Notes: generated by a model not told the origin, from the letters alone. 64,000 bases of DNA from Acidimicrobiaceae bacterium (GCA_003164275.1 PLSY01000392.1:32754-96753), one strand, 5' to 3'; positions 17,926-27,548 are shown, counted from the first letter of the stretch. Program-made: numbers and translations.

Positions 17926-19344
17926 CTAGCCCTTTGCCGTGTACCTGACCTGCAGTTGAGTCATGCCATCCAGGCCCCATTGGCCGTTCTCGGCACCGAT
18001 TCCGCTCCACTTGGCCCCCACCAATGGCTGGTCCGGGCCGAGCTCGGAGTGGGCGTTAACGAGCGAGGTGCCGCAGTCGAGACGCTCGGCCACCGCTGCC
18101 CCCCGCTCGGGGTCGCCCGTCCACACCGAGCCCGAGAGCCCGAAGGTGGTGGCGTTGGCCCGGGCCACGGCATCGTCGACATCTCGGTAGGTCATAACCG
18201 GGACGGCCGGTCCGAACTGCTCCTCGTCCACGATCCGCACGCCGTCGTCTACGTCGACCAGCACGGTCGGTGCGAAAAAGTAGCCCGGCCCGTCGAGTGC
18301 CTTGCCACCCACGGTGGCGTGGCCTCCGGCATGCAGCGCATCCTCGACCAACTCGGTCACTCGGTTGAACTGGGGGAGGTTGTTGATCGGGCCGAGCTGT
18401 GTGCTCTCGTCCATGCCGTCCCCCACCACCACGGTTCGGGCCAGTTCGGTCAGCGTCTCGACCACGCCAGCGGCCAGGCTCTCGTGGACGTAGATGCGCT
18501 TGACGGCGGCACAGATCTGACCTGTGTTCTGGAAGGCCTTCCAGAACAGCTTCTCGCCCACTTCCGTCGGGTCGGCGTCGTCGAGGACGATCGCCGCGTC
18601 GTTGCCACCGAGCTCCAGGGTCAGATGCTTCAGATCCGGCGCCGACGACGAGGAGATGGCTTTGCCTGTCGCCACCGATCCGGTGAAGCTGATCTTGTTG
18701 GGCACTGGATGCTCGGTCATCATGCGACCGAGCGCGTCTCCGCCGCTCACCACGTTCAGCACCCCAGGCGGGAAGACGTCACGCAAGAGCTCGCCCATCA
18801 ACAAGGTGGCCAGTGGCGTGAAAGGGGATGGCTTCAGAACCACGGTGTTGCCGGCCAACATGGCCGGGGCGATCTTGAAGGCGGCCACCACGACCGGCGC
18901 GTTCCACGGAGCGATGGCCGCCACCACCCCGAGCGGCCGGCGCAGGGCTTCCACCAACGCCTTCTCGTCGTCCCGGATGACCTGGCGGGGATTGGGCAGC
19001 TCGGCGTAGTAGCGGAACCACATGGCAGCCACTTGGGCCTCGCCGCCGGCAATGCGCAGTGGCTTTCCCTGCTCGGCGGTCAGGAGCGGGCCGATTCGAT
19101 CCGAGGCCGCCGCCATGACGTCGGCTGCCCGGCGAAGGCAGTCCCGACGAAACCCTTCGTCACTCCTCCAGGCCAGGAAGGCCTCGGCGGCAGACCCCAT
19201 GGCTGCCTCCAGCTGGGCGGCCGTGCATTCGGGCGCTTCGGCGAACACGGCGCCGGTGGCCGGGTTGATGACGCCGAAGGAGGAGCCCCCGACCTCGGGC
19301 CGTCCGCCGATGGTCATGGTCTGGGCCGTTGACGCATCACTCAT
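17926..19344 (-). CDS. NAD(P)-dependent aldehyde dehydrogenase
   Basis: A 472-residue aldehyde dehydrogenase that should oxidise an aldehyde to the acid. It has PWNAP near 146-150, the cofactor loop FTGSVATGK near 220-228, the general-base glutamate E244 in LELGGND and the nucleophile C278 in NTGQICAAVKR. The length is normal. It lies between the BVMO gene (75-base gap) and the SDR gene (45-base gap) on the same strand, which suggests an ester-to-alcohol-to-aldehyde-to-acid route. Confidence 0.93.
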   Translation of the reverse strand: MSDASTAQTMTIGGRPEVGGSSFGVINPATGAVFAEAPECTAAQLEAAMGSAAEAFLAWRSDEGFRRDCLRRAADVMAAASDRIGPLLTAEQGKPLRIAGGEAQVAAMWFRYYAELPNPRQVIRDDEKALVEALRRPLGVVAAIAPWNAPVVVAAFKIAPAMLAGNTVVLKPSPFTPLATLLMGELLRDVFPPGVLNVVSGGDALGRMMTEHPVPNKISFTGSVATGKAISSSSAPDLKHLTLELGGNDAAIVLDDADPTEVGEKLFWKAFQNTGQICAAVKRIYVHESLAAGVVETLTELARTVVVGDGMDESTQLGPINNLPQFNRVTELVEDALHAGGHATVGGKALDGPGYFFAPTVLVDVDDGVRIVDEEQFGPAVPVMTYRDVDDAVARANATTFGLSGSVWTGDPERGAAVAERLDCGTSLVNAHSELGPDQPLVGAKWSGIGAENGQWGLDGMTQLQVRYTAKG

Positions 19345-19419
19345 GCGAGATCCCCTCGTTTCACACTCGATGTTCCGATGTCATTGTTGCAGGATCTGGG
19401 CGAGGGAGGCCTGCCATGG

Positions 19420-21345
19420 CTACGAGAACAGATAGTCGTCCTCATTGACCTCACGCGTCTGATTCCAGTAGTCGAACAGGTTGAACGGCCAGTTCTGGGC
19501 CACGCGACCGAACTCGTTCTTGTACCAGCTCGACACGTCCGACGCTCCCCAGGCTCGCTCCAGGGTGGCCGCATCGATTCGTTCGTTGTAGGCATCGTGG
19601 GCCTCCCGTCGACAGTCCATGGACTTCGCGCCCCGCTCCAGCAGCAGGCGGAGACTCTCGGCGATGTAGTGGGCCTGGCATTCCGAGAAGTAGACGATGC
19701 TGCCGTTGACCACGATGTTGGTGTTAGGCCCGTACATGAGGAACAGGTTGGGGAACCCCGGAATGGTGAGCCCGAGGTGGGCACGGGCGTCTCCACCCCA
19801 CGCCTCATGCAGGTCCGCTCCTCCCCTTCCGACGATGCGCATGGGCGTGAGGAACTGCGATGCCCGAAAGCCCGTCCCATAGATGATGACGTCGTGGTCG
19901 ATGATGCGCCCGTCCTCCAGTGCTACCCCCGACGGCGTGATGGCGGCGATCGGCTCGGTCTCCACGGTGACGTTCTCCCGCTGCAACGCAGTCGAGTAGA
20001 CGCCGCTGTCGACCACCATGCGCTTCGCCCCGAACGGATAGGCCGGCAGCATCTTGGCCCGGAGGTCCGGGTCGGGGAAGACGAACTCGTAGTAGGCCGT
20101 CAGCCCTTGGCGTATGGCGTCGTTCTCGGCGCTCACCGACCCAGAGGCGATGTCCCAGTCCGGGTCGACGACGGTCCGGGGGAGCAGCCCCTCTTGGAGC
20201 CTGGAGAACACCGAGAGCCGGTCCCAGCGGGCGTACTCGGGGATGTGGTCCAGGACCCACCGGAGGTTCTCCGGCAGGTCGTCGTGATAGTTGGGCATCG
20301 GCACGAGCCACGGTGGAGTGCGCTGATAGATGGTCAGCTGAGCGGCGCGCTCGGCCAGCCACGGGATGAACTGGACGGCACTCGCTCCTGAGCCGATGAC
20401 CCCGACTCGGGCACCGTCGACCTCGACGTCGTCCTCCCACCGGGCCGAGTGGAACGACCGGCCCTCGAACGAGTCGATCCCCTCTATGTCCGGGAACGAC
20501 GGTCGATTGAGCTGGCCGACCGCGCTGACCAGGGCGTCGAACTGGTGGGCGGAGCGCCGCCCCTCGGCATCGCGGACCGTCACGGTCCACGACGACGCGT
20601 CATCGTTCCACACCGCCTCATCGACCTCGTGGCAGTAGGAGATGGCGTCAGCCAGGTGGAGCTCTTCTACACAGGTGCGGAAGTAGTCGAGCAGCACCGG
20701 TTGGGTCGAGTTGAACTGGGGCCAGTGGGGACTCTGGGCAAAGGAGTAACTGTAGAGATGATTGGGCACGTCGACCCGGCATCCCGGATAGGTGTTCTCG
20801 AGCCAGGTGCCGCCCACGTCGGCGTTCTTCTCATAGACACGGACGCTGCAGCCGGCCTGGCGGAGACGCAGCGCGGTCACGATCCCCGACATGCCCGCCC
20901 CGATGATCGCCACCGTCATGGGTCGGTCGGGAGTGATCTCCGAAGCCCGCCAGGCCGGCTTGCGCAGATCTGCGCCCCCGAGGGCCAGTTCTTCTTCGAA
21001 CAGCTGGAAGTGGTCGTCGTCCACCGGGCCGCACAGGAACTCGATCGAGGACCTCAGCTGCTCGCCAGTGAGGGGCGGAGCCGGTTTGCACCCGGCGTCC
21101 CGGAAACGGATCAGGGCCCGGGCTACAAGATCCCTGGCCCGATCGGCCTGTTCGGGCGAGAGCCCGTCCTCCCCCGTCATCTGCACGCTCGACGGGTCCG
21201 GTCGAAACTCATCGGCCAGGAGACCAACCTCACCCGTGAGGTGGGCCGCGGCAACGAGCAGCTGGGGCACCGGGACACCATCCAACCGGCGGTTGATGGT
21301 GTGGTCATCTTCGACCACGGGTTGAGCATCGAAGTCGAGCCGCAT
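19420..21345 (-). CDS. Type I Baeyer-Villiger-like FAD monooxygenase
   Basis: A 641-residue flavoprotein that should insert oxygen next to a ketone to give an ester or lactone, using FAD and NADPH. The FAD Rossmann motif GAGMSG is at 149-154, YPGCRVDVPNHLYSYSF follows, and the Baeyer-Villiger fingerprint F-x-G-x-x-x-H-x-x-x-W is at 293-303 (FEGRSFHSARW, then E in place of the usual P or D). An N-terminal extension of about 140 residues is of the kind seen in many actinobacterial members. ATG 21345 is preferred over an in-frame start at 21402. It diverges from a TetR regulator. Confidence 0.9.
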   Translation of the reverse strand: MRLDFDAQPVVEDDHTINRRLDGVPVPQLLVAAAHLTGEVGLLADEFRPDPSSVQMTGEDGLSPEQADRARDLVARALIRFRDAGCKPAPPLTGEQLRSSIEFLCGPVDDDHFQLFEEELALGGADLRKPAWRASEITPDRPMTVAIIGAGMSGIVTALRLRQAGCSVRVYEKNADVGGTWLENTYPGCRVDVPNHLYSYSFAQSPHWPQFNSTQPVLLDYFRTCVEELHLADAISYCHEVDEAVWNDDASSWTVTVRDAEGRRSAHQFDALVSAVGQLNRPSFPDIEGIDSFEGRSFHSARWEDDVEVDGARVGVIGSGASAVQFIPWLAERAAQLTIYQRTPPWLVPMPNYHDDLPENLRWVLDHIPEYARWDRLSVFSRLQEGLLPRTVVDPDWDIASGSVSAENDAIRQGLTAYYEFVFPDPDLRAKMLPAYPFGAKRMVVDSGVYSTALQRENVTVETEPIAAITPSGVALEDGRIIDHDVIIYGTGFRASQFLTPMRIVGRGGADLHEAWGGDARAHLGLTIPGFPNLFLMYGPNTNIVVNGSIVYFSECQAHYIAESLRLLLERGAKSMDCRREAHDAYNERIDAATLERAWGASDVSSWYKNEFGRVAQNWPFNLFDYWNQTREVNEDDYLFS

Positions 21346-21366
21346 ACATGCATGCTTCCACCTGCT

Positions 21367-21380
21367 TGGACATCCGTCCA
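21367..21380. promoter_or_regulatory. Palindrome between the BVMO and TetR genes (operator candidate)
   Basis: TGGAC and GTCCA flank ATCC, a perfect 14-base dyad 22 bases upstream of the BVMO start codon and 70 bases upstream of the TetR start. Its form and place fit a TetR operator. A TTGAC hexamer-like sequence lies just to its right near 21387. Confidence 0.5.
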
Positions 21381-21449
21381 GTACTGTTGACTTCGTGCAC
21401 ATCAGGCTTGGCGCTCACCCCATCGAGGCGACAGCCGGGCGGCCGATCG

Positions 21450-22049
21450 GTGACTGAGGTCCCGAAGACCCGTTGGTCGTCTAGCCAGTTGGCATCACGG
21501 ACCTCTATCCGAGACGCCGCGGCACGAGTGGTCGCCCGAGAAGGGCTGGCAGGCTGCACCGTTCGGGCTGTGGCCATGGAGGCCGGACTGCCGAAGAGCA
21601 CCGTGCACTATCTGGTGGTCGACACCAACGAGCTGGTCGACCTGGCCGTGCAGTCTTTCATCGGGCAGCTCGTCGCCCAATGGCGATCGATCATCGAGGA
21701 CGAGGTCGACGGCGGCCAGGCACTGAGCTCCCTTGTTCGCATGTTCCTCGGCCGGGGACCGCAGACCGTCACCTTGAAGGACCCGAGCCTATGGTCCTCG
21801 TACACCACCCATGCGTGGAAGCGGGGGGCGGACGAAGAGATCCTGGCCTGTTTTTCCATGGTGTCCCAGCTCTTCGAGGAGGTGCTCGAACGCCACGGGG
21901 TCTCCGACCCGGCCATACGGGCGAGATCGATCCACTACTACCTCCTCGGCGCAGTACAGCGGAACGTCACCCTGCCGGTTCCATCCACAGAAGTGGCCTT
22001 CGCCATCTCGTCACTGTCGGGAGTGGCCATCGACCCCGATGCTTGTTGA
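21450..22049 (+). CDS. TetR-family regulator of the BVMO operon
   Basis: A 199-residue TetR-type regulator. The N-terminal helix-turn-helix reads SIRDAAARVVAREGLAGCTV, then RAVAMEAGLPKSTVHYLV. The C-terminal ligand domain is helical, with a GRGPQTVTLKDPSLWSSYTTHAWK segment. It is divergent from the BVMO/ALDH/SDR operon and most likely represses it until a substrate or product binds. I chose GTG 21450; the frame extends to 21348, but that extra part overlaps the palindrome and lacks TetR sequence. Confidence 0.82.
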   Translation: MTEVPKTRWSSSQLASRTSIRDAAARVVAREGLAGCTVRAVAMEAGLPKSTVHYLVVDTNELVDLAVQSFIGQLVAQWRSIIEDEVDGGQALSSLVRMFLGRGPQTVTLKDPSLWSSYTTHAWKRGADEEILACFSMVSQLFEEVLERHGVSDPAIRARSIHYYLLGAVQRNVTLPVPSTEVAFAISSLSGVAIDPDAC

Positions 22050-22135
22050 ACGTCAGCGCGCCGCATCGATGCCAGTGGCGTCTCGCCCCGAGACTTCCGT
22101 CATCTCGGTGCCGCCAACGATGTTCTGGTTGCCGT

Positions 22136-22822
22136 TCAGGCCAACGGGCTGAACTGGGCTCCGTCGAAACGATCGACGGTGGTGAACTCGGAGACTTCGG
22201 CCCTCTTCAGCTTGGTGATCACCTTCACAGGGTGTCCCAGTGCCAACATGCCGGCCAGGGCGAATCCGGTGGGTATGCCAAGCACGTCTTTGACCGCCGG
22301 TTCCTGGCGGGCAAGAGCTGTCGTCATGACCCCGGCCAAACCGACGTCGCGGGCGGCGAGCAGGATGTTGTGAGCGAATGGATAGACCGAAGCCCCTCCC
22401 GCAATGCTCTGACGGTCGAGCCCGTTATCCATAACGGCCAGCTGGGCCAGCTCGACAACCAGCACGAGCAGGACCGGCACCTCATCTAGGTGATCGGAGA
22501 ATGGCATTGGGGTAGGCGTCGCCCTGGCCTCCTCCAAATCAATGGCCGGACCGGTCCACTTCCCGTCGTCCAGAGGGGCGAAGGCCACCAGCCCGGCGTA
22601 GACATGGGCCATGTACTCCCGCCAGCTCAACACGTACAGTTCCCGTATCCGGCGGCGTATCGTTCGGTCCTTCACGACGATCACGTGCCAGCCCTGCCGG
22701 TTGCCACCACTCGGGGCGAAACGGGCCACGTCCAACAGGCCCATGACCTCCTGATCGGACACCTCCTCGTCGGTGAACTCCCGCGTGGCCGGTGTCGTCC
22801 TCATGACGTCCCTCAACTCCAT
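22136..22822 (-). CDS. Nitroreductase-family FMN protein
   Basis: A 228-residue nitroreductase-fold protein. TPATREFTDEEVSDQEV and VARFAPSGGNRQGWHVIVVKD contain the phosphate-contacting and FMN-binding residues, and the late GLAGVMTTALARQEPAVKDVLGIP and GHPVK segments fit the family. It may reduce quinones, enones or nitro groups. It converges on the TetR gene (86-base gap) and its start at 22822 diverges from the cupin gene. Confidence 0.88.
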   Translation of the reverse strand: MELRDVMRTTPATREFTDEEVSDQEVMGLLDVARFAPSGGNRQGWHVIVVKDRTIRRRIRELYVLSWREYMAHVYAGLVAFAPLDDGKWTGPAIDLEEARATPTPMPFSDHLDEVPVLLVLVVELAQLAVMDNGLDRQSIAGGASVYPFAHNILLAARDVGLAGVMTTALARQEPAVKDVLGIPTGFALAGMLALGHPVKVITKLKRAEVSEFTTVDRFDGAQFSPLA

Positions 22823-22985
22823 GCCCGCATGGTAACGGGCAGGACCCGATCACGCCGGGCCGATCGGAGGGGCCGGCTCGGAGGGACGCGACCCCGTCGA
22901 CGAAGTGGCCAGCCATCGACCGTCACCGGACCTCTCGCTTGTCCTACGCTCGTGGCTGACGAGTGAGAGAGGGTGGGATCATTCA

Positions 22986-23435
22986 ATGAGAAGAGTTGTG
23001 ACCGGCGAGATCGACGGCCGCTCTGTCGTCGTCTCGGACGGAGTCGTTCCTTCATCGAAGTATTGGGACGAGCTCTGGCTGACCTCAGCCAACGAGCCGC
23101 TCGGTCACCAAGCCGACGGCCAGATGCTTGCCCTCGAGCCGGAGCGAGGCGGCACAAACTGGCGGTTGGTTGCCGTTCCTCCCAAGGCCTCGATGGGCGC
23201 AGCCCGGGTGGTCGACGAGACGGTCAGAGGAGTGGCGGACGCCGAAGGATTCCACAAGACCGACACCGTGGACTACGTCTATGTCCTCGACGGCGACCTC
23301 ACCTTGAAGCTGGAGGATGGCGAGGCGCAGCTCCATCCAGGGGATTGCGTCGTCCAACGTGCCACCAATCACGCGTGGCACAACTACAACGACGAGCCCG
23401 TCCACATCCTCGCCGTCATGGTTACCCTTTCCTGA
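22986..23435 (+). CDS. Cupin-domain protein
   Basis: A 149-residue single-cupin protein. The barrel is seen in TDTVDYVYVLDGDLTLKLEDGEAQLHPGDCVVQRATNHAWHNY, with metal-type histidines at HAWHN. Small cupins bind ligands or catalyse isomerase, decarboxylase or dioxygenase reactions, so no function is assigned. I start it at ATG 22986, with GAGAGAGGG upstream. The next gene follows after 239 bases, in which I see no feature. Confidence 0.75.
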   Translation: MRRVVTGEIDGRSVVVSDGVVPSSKYWDELWLTSANEPLGHQADGQMLALEPERGGTNWRLVAVPPKASMGAARVVDETVRGVADAEGFHKTDTVDYVYVLDGDLTLKLEDGEAQLHPGDCVVQRATNHAWHNYNDEPVHILAVMVTLS

Positions 23436-23674
23436 ACCTCCCCACTGTGGACATCCGGTCGACCACCTGGATACTCGGACCCTGCCTGCGACCCAAGGGC
23501 TCAGTGGGGAGATGAGCAGTGGTCGGCTTCGCTCGGGCCCGTAGTCCGTGCCCCGACTCCCCCCTCCTCGCTCATGTCGGGGCGGAGCAACTCCGGGCAA
23601 CTCCCCCCAGCCGCAATCGAGTGACGATCGGCAACTCCGATCACGGACGTGGAGAGCGCCGCTCAACGTCGGCC

Positions 23675-24208
23675 ATGTGCGAAGATCGCCCAGTGCCGGA
23701 CAGCGTGGTTCGCGATAGCGAGTGGCTCAGAACTGTCGTCGAGATCCAACAACTGTGCTACCGCTACGCCTTGGCCGTCGACTCGCGGGACATGGATTCG
23801 CTCGTCCGGCTTTTTGTCGCAGACGTCAAGATCGGAAAGGGTGCCGCCGGACGGGAGGCCCTGAAAGAGTGGTACACCGAGGCCCTTCGAACGGTCGGGG
23901 CGACCGTCCATTTCGTCGGCAATCACACGGTGGATGTCGCCAACGAAACGGAGGCGGACGGGGTCGTCTACTGCCGCGAGGAGATCGAGGACCTGACGAC
24001 CGGCACGTGGCGAGCCGGGATGATCCAGTACTGGGACCGGTACCGGCTGGTCGAGGGCGAGTGGCTCTTTGTCAGGCGACGCGTTCGGCGGTGGTTCGCC
24101 ACCGAGCCGTTCACCACCGGACCTGCTCCGGGGAGTGGAACGGGGCCGACCGAGGCCGCGCTGCCCGGGGCGTTCCCCACCTGGTCGGCCTTCTGGGAAG
24201 TGCCGTAG
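23675..24208 (+). CDS. NTF2-like/SnoaL-type protein
   Basis: A 177-residue protein of the NTF2-like superfamily: EIQQLCYRYALAVDSRDMDSLVRLFVADV, then VHFVGNHTVDV and MIQYWDRYRLVEGEWLFVRRRVRRWF. It resembles the protein at 10879-11343. It may be an isomerase or dehydratase, or a small-molecule binder. ATG 23675 is my start, with a GTG at 23693 as an alternative. The stop codon lies inside a perfect 15-base inverted repeat. Confidence 0.72.
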   Translation: MCEDRPVPDSVVRDSEWLRTVVEIQQLCYRYALAVDSRDMDSLVRLFVADVKIGKGAAGREALKEWYTEALRTVGATVHFVGNHTVDVANETEADGVVYCREEIEDLTTGTWRAGMIQYWDRYRLVEGEWLFVRRRVRRWFATEPFTTGPAPGSGTGPTEAALPGAFPTWSAFWEVP

Positions 24209-24235
24209 GCCTTTGGCGCTGCCTACGGCACTTCC
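24196..24235. terminator. Strong bidirectional hairpin terminator overlapping a stop codon
   Basis: GGAAGTGCCGTAGGC (24196-24210) and its exact reverse complement (24221-24235) surround a 10-base loop. The left arm carries the last codons and the TAG stop of the NTF2-like gene. The hairpin lies at the meeting point of that gene and the long reverse operon, so it could stop both transcripts. There is no T-tract. Confidence 0.7.
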
Positions 24236-24401
24236 GGGCTGCCGCTAGCTCTCGGGCGCTCCAGATCACTGGGCCGGCACCGGATGCGGCCATTCGATTT
24301 GCGCTGGCCGCGTGGCCACCAGCTTCGGCCAGTAGTTACCTGCCCTGCTGACCCCTTGGCATAGACCCACGTTGTCGAGGTACGTGGCCGACTCTCAGGC
24401 C

Positions 24402-25967
24402 TCAGGCTGAGGCTGCCACCTCGGCCGCCCAGCGGTAGTCGGCCTTCCCGCTCGGGGACCGAACCACCTTGGCCACGAAGACCACCTGTTTGGGAACTTT
24501 GTAGCCGGCAAGTGATTGGCGGGCAAGGTCCCGTAGGGCCCCTTCGTCGGCCGCCGCTCCAGGAGTCGACTCGACCACGGCGACGACTCGATGGCCCCAC
24601 CGCTCGTCGGGCGCTCCGACCACCACGACGTCGTAGACATCGTCGCTCTGTCGGAGGACGGCCTCCACCTCTTCGGGGTAGACCTTTTCGCCGCCGGTAT
24701 TGATGCAGATCGATCCTCGGCCCAGCAACGTAATGGAGCCGTCGGCCCCGACCGTCCCCATGTCGCCGGTGAGCGACCAACGCCTGTCATTCCAATGTAC
24801 GAAGGTGGACGCCGACTTCTCGGGATCGTTGTAGTAGGCGAGGGGGATGCGCCCGGTGCGGGCAATCCGGCCGACGCGCTCGGAGCCGGGCGGGACGGGC
24901 TGGTGAGTGTCCTCGTCCATGACCACAGCCTGGCGGGCGGCGAACTTCGGTTCGGGCTTGTCCCCCGAGGGACCGATGAACACCCGGCTGGCCTGGATTC
25001 CCGTCTCCGATGAGCCGTAGCCGTCAGCCAGTGGGACCGATGGGAAGGTGTCGAGGAAGCGCTCCCGGACGGCTGGCGAGAGGGGCGCCCCTCCCGAGCT
25101 GAAGGTGCGCAGCGAGCCAATGTCGGGCTTCGGGTCCAACTCGTCCCAGGCATCGAGCAGCGGACGCATGACGGCATCGCCCACCGCGCTCGTGGCGTTC
25201 ACCTGCTCGGCCTCGACGGTCCGCCATACCTCCGCGGCGTCGAGGGGCCCGGGCCACAGGACGGCCCTGTTCCCACCGAACAGGTACATCATGACCGTCC
25301 AGCCGCCGGCGGCATGCATCAATGGGGCGAGGGACAAGAAGGTGGACTGCTGGTCGCCAATGCGCTCGAGCAGTTCCTTCACCGAGGTGACCTCCGGCCG
25401 ACTGGGGTCGCCTCCACCCATGCAGGCGAAAAAGGCGTCCTCTTGTCGCCAGACAACCCCCTTCGGCATGCCCGTGGTGCCCCCGGTGTAGAGCACATAA
25501 TGGTCGTCCCCCGACCGGGGCCCGAAGTCCCGCGACGCAGACGACGAGTCCAACGCCTCCTCATAGGGGCCCCCGGTCATCAGCCGCCAGCCAAGGGTCG
25601 GGACGTCGCCTGCCACCTCGGCCACCCGGTCTTCAAACTCGGGCTGGTAGATGACCCCGACCATTTCGGCGTCGTTGAACAGGTGCCGGAGCTCGGTGGT
25701 CACGTATCGGAAGTTGACATTGATGGGCACGGCCCGCACCTTGTAGGCGGCCAGCGTCCCTTCGATGTACTCGAAGCAGTTCTGGAGGTAGAGGCCGATG
25801 TGCTGGCCGGGCTCAACCCCCTGGTCGACGAACCAGCGGGCCAGCCTGTTGGAGCGCTCCTCCAACTCGGCGTAGGTCCGTTGACCGCCCCCACAGCGAA
25901 GGGCCACCCGCTCGGGGACCTGGTCGGCAACGGCCTCCCAAATATCGGCAAGATTGAAATCGCTCAT
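24402..25967 (-). CDS. AMP-forming acyl-CoA synthetase
   Basis: A 521-residue ANL ligase. Motifs are VLYTGGTTGMPKGVV near 160, YGSSETG near 310, SLTGDMG and the GGEKVYPEEVEAVL hinge region, and the C-terminal lysine in PSGKADYRW. GTG/ATG-type overlap with the carboxylase gene (ATGA, start 25967) indicates translational coupling. It is the last gene of the nine-gene reverse operon and should activate a free acid entering or re-entering the pathway. Confidence 0.9.
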   Translation of the reverse strand: MSDFNLADIWEAVADQVPERVALRCGGGQRTYAELEERSNRLARWFVDQGVEPGQHIGLYLQNCFEYIEGTLAAYKVRAVPINVNFRYVTTELRHLFNDAEMVGVIYQPEFEDRVAEVAGDVPTLGWRLMTGGPYEEALDSSSASRDFGPRSGDDHYVLYTGGTTGMPKGVVWRQEDAFFACMGGGDPSRPEVTSVKELLERIGDQQSTFLSLAPLMHAAGGWTVMMYLFGGNRAVLWPGPLDAAEVWRTVEAEQVNATSAVGDAVMRPLLDAWDELDPKPDIGSLRTFSSGGAPLSPAVRERFLDTFPSVPLADGYGSSETGIQASRVFIGPSGDKPEPKFAARQAVVMDEDTHQPVPPGSERVGRIARTGRIPLAYYNDPEKSASTFVHWNDRRWSLTGDMGTVGADGSITLLGRGSICINTGGEKVYPEEVEAVLRQSDDVYDVVVVGAPDERWGHRVVAVVESTPGAAADEGALRDLARQSLAGYKVPKQVVFVAKVVRSPSGKADYRWAAEVAASA

Positions 25968-27469
25968 GGCATGATCCCTTGTCCTCGGGGTGCTCGTAGG
26001 GCCGTGTGGCGCCCCTCGCTTAGCTCCAGGCCGGCGAGGAGGGCATTGCGGAGATCGCGGGGGTCGATGACGTCGTCGTAGGACAGCTTGCTCCCGGCGC
26101 TGACCGAGGCCTTGGCCTGCTCAGCGGCCACCCGGGCCCGCTCCTCGGGGTCGGCGATGTTGCTGGCCTCCGAGGAGGCAGGGAGCGCTCCGAGGGTGAT
26201 CGAGGGGAAGGCCAAGGTGATGGTCTGTCCGTCGAAGGGGTTCATGGCCATGATCGACGAGCCGAAGCCGAAGGCCTTGCGCAAGGTGACGTGGAGCTTC
26301 GGCACATCGAGGAGGTGTTGGACGGCGAACATCTTGGCGGCGTGGCGCAGGATCCCCTGCTGTTCGGCCAGGGTGCCGGCGAGGACGCCGGGGTTGTCGG
26401 CCAGAAAGATGCACGGCAGCCCGAAGGCGCCGGCCACGTCGAGGAAGTGGGCGGCCTTGTCGGCGGCATCGCTGTCGATGCTGCCGGCCATGACGCTCGG
26501 GTTGTTGGCCACGATGGCCACGCTGTGGCCTCCGAGGAAGGCGAGGGCCGTGACCATCGATCGGCCGAACTCCGGTTGGATCTCGATGAGTTCGCCCCCG
26601 TCGACCAGCTCCTCCAAGACGGGATGGATCGGATAGGGGCGCCTCGGGTCGGGTGGGATGATCTCGAGCAGTGAGTCGAGCCGGCGGGGGCCGACGTCTG
26701 GGCCGTCGAGGAAGGGTGGGGGCTCCCACCCGTTCAGGGGGAAGTGGGCGAGGTACCGTCGGGCCAGTTGGATTGCCTCGACGTCGTCCGACACCACGTT
26801 GTGGACCACCCCGGAGGTGGTCGCCGCCACGTGCGGGCCGCCGAGGGCCTCTTTGGTCACGTCTTCTCCAGTGCCCGACTTCACCAACGGGGGGCCGGCG
26901 GCGAAGATCGACGCCGACTCGGTCATCACCACGAAGTCCGAGAGGGGGGCGGTCAGCGCACCGTGGCCGGCCGAGGCGCCGAGCACCAGGCAGACCATGG
27001 GGACAGAGCCGGACAGCTCGGCCAGGCCCTGGAGGTCGCCCGGGCGCCTGCCCGACGACGAGCTGGTCACCCGATGGCCGGCGCCCTCCAGCATCATGAC
27101 AAGGGGCACCCGCTCCTGTGTGGCCAGTTGGCACAACCGGTAGCGCTTGTCGGATGCGCCACTGCCGATCGAGCCGCCGAGCACGGTGACGTCCTCGGCC
27201 CCGGCTACGGCCGGTCGACCGCCGATCCTCCCCGAACCGGCGACCAAGGCGTCGGCGGGGGTGGGAGGGTCATCCGTCGTCCCCACCAGATTGCCGATCT
27301 CGAAGAAGGTACCCCGGTCGAAGAGGGCGGCGAGCCGTTCCCTGGCGTTCAGCCGTCCTCGCTCGCCTTGGCGGATGAGGCGGGCCTCGCCGCCCATGCC
27401 CAGCGCCTCGGCCTTCCGACGCTCGATCTCTTCGAGGGCGGGCCCCCAACCGTGCAGCTCGTCCCCCAT
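25964..27469 (-). CDS. Acyl-CoA carboxylase beta subunit (carboxyltransferase)
   Basis: A 501-residue carboxyltransferase subunit, which transfers CO2 from biotin to an acyl-CoA. Both crotonase-fold halves are present: the first with FFEIGNLVG and GASAGHGALTAPLSDF, the second with VATALAFLGGHSVAIVANNP and the oxyanion-forming glycines around GVLAGT. The expected partner (biotin carboxylase with a biotin-carrier domain) is not in the window. ATG 27469 (MGDELHGW) is preceded by GGAGGG; an in-frame GTG at 27538 is an alternative. Acetyl-, propionyl-, methylcrotonyl- and geranyl-CoA are all possible substrates. Confidence 0.87.
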   Translation of the reverse strand: MGDELHGWGPALEEIERRKAEALGMGGEARLIRQGERGRLNARERLAALFDRGTFFEIGNLVGTTDDPPTPADALVAGSGRIGGRPAVAGAEDVTVLGGSIGSGASDKRYRLCQLATQERVPLVMMLEGAGHRVTSSSSGRRPGDLQGLAELSGSVPMVCLVLGASAGHGALTAPLSDFVVMTESASIFAAGPPLVKSGTGEDVTKEALGGPHVAATTSGVVHNVVSDDVEAIQLARRYLAHFPLNGWEPPPFLDGPDVGPRRLDSLLEIIPPDPRRPYPIHPVLEELVDGGELIEIQPEFGRSMVTALAFLGGHSVAIVANNPSVMAGSIDSDAADKAAHFLDVAGAFGLPCIFLADNPGVLAGTLAEQQGILRHAAKMFAVQHLLDVPKLHVTLRKAFGFGSSIMAMNPFDGQTITLAFPSITLGALPASSEASNIADPEERARVAAEQAKASVSAGSKLSYDDVIDPRDLRNALLAGLELSEGRHTALRAPRGQGIMP

Positions 27470-27548
27470 CAGCTCTGTGCTCCCTCCGACCAGCTCGTTG
27501 CCACCATTGTGGCCGTTCCGCCGGGCAAGCGTTGACACGCCGTAACGG

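Noticed and set aside
17260..19332. A 690-codon frame on the plus strand
   Set aside because: It lies opposite the SDR and aldehyde dehydrogenase genes, both of which show complete active-site motifs. The frame is rich in Gly, Arg, Val and His and has no domain.
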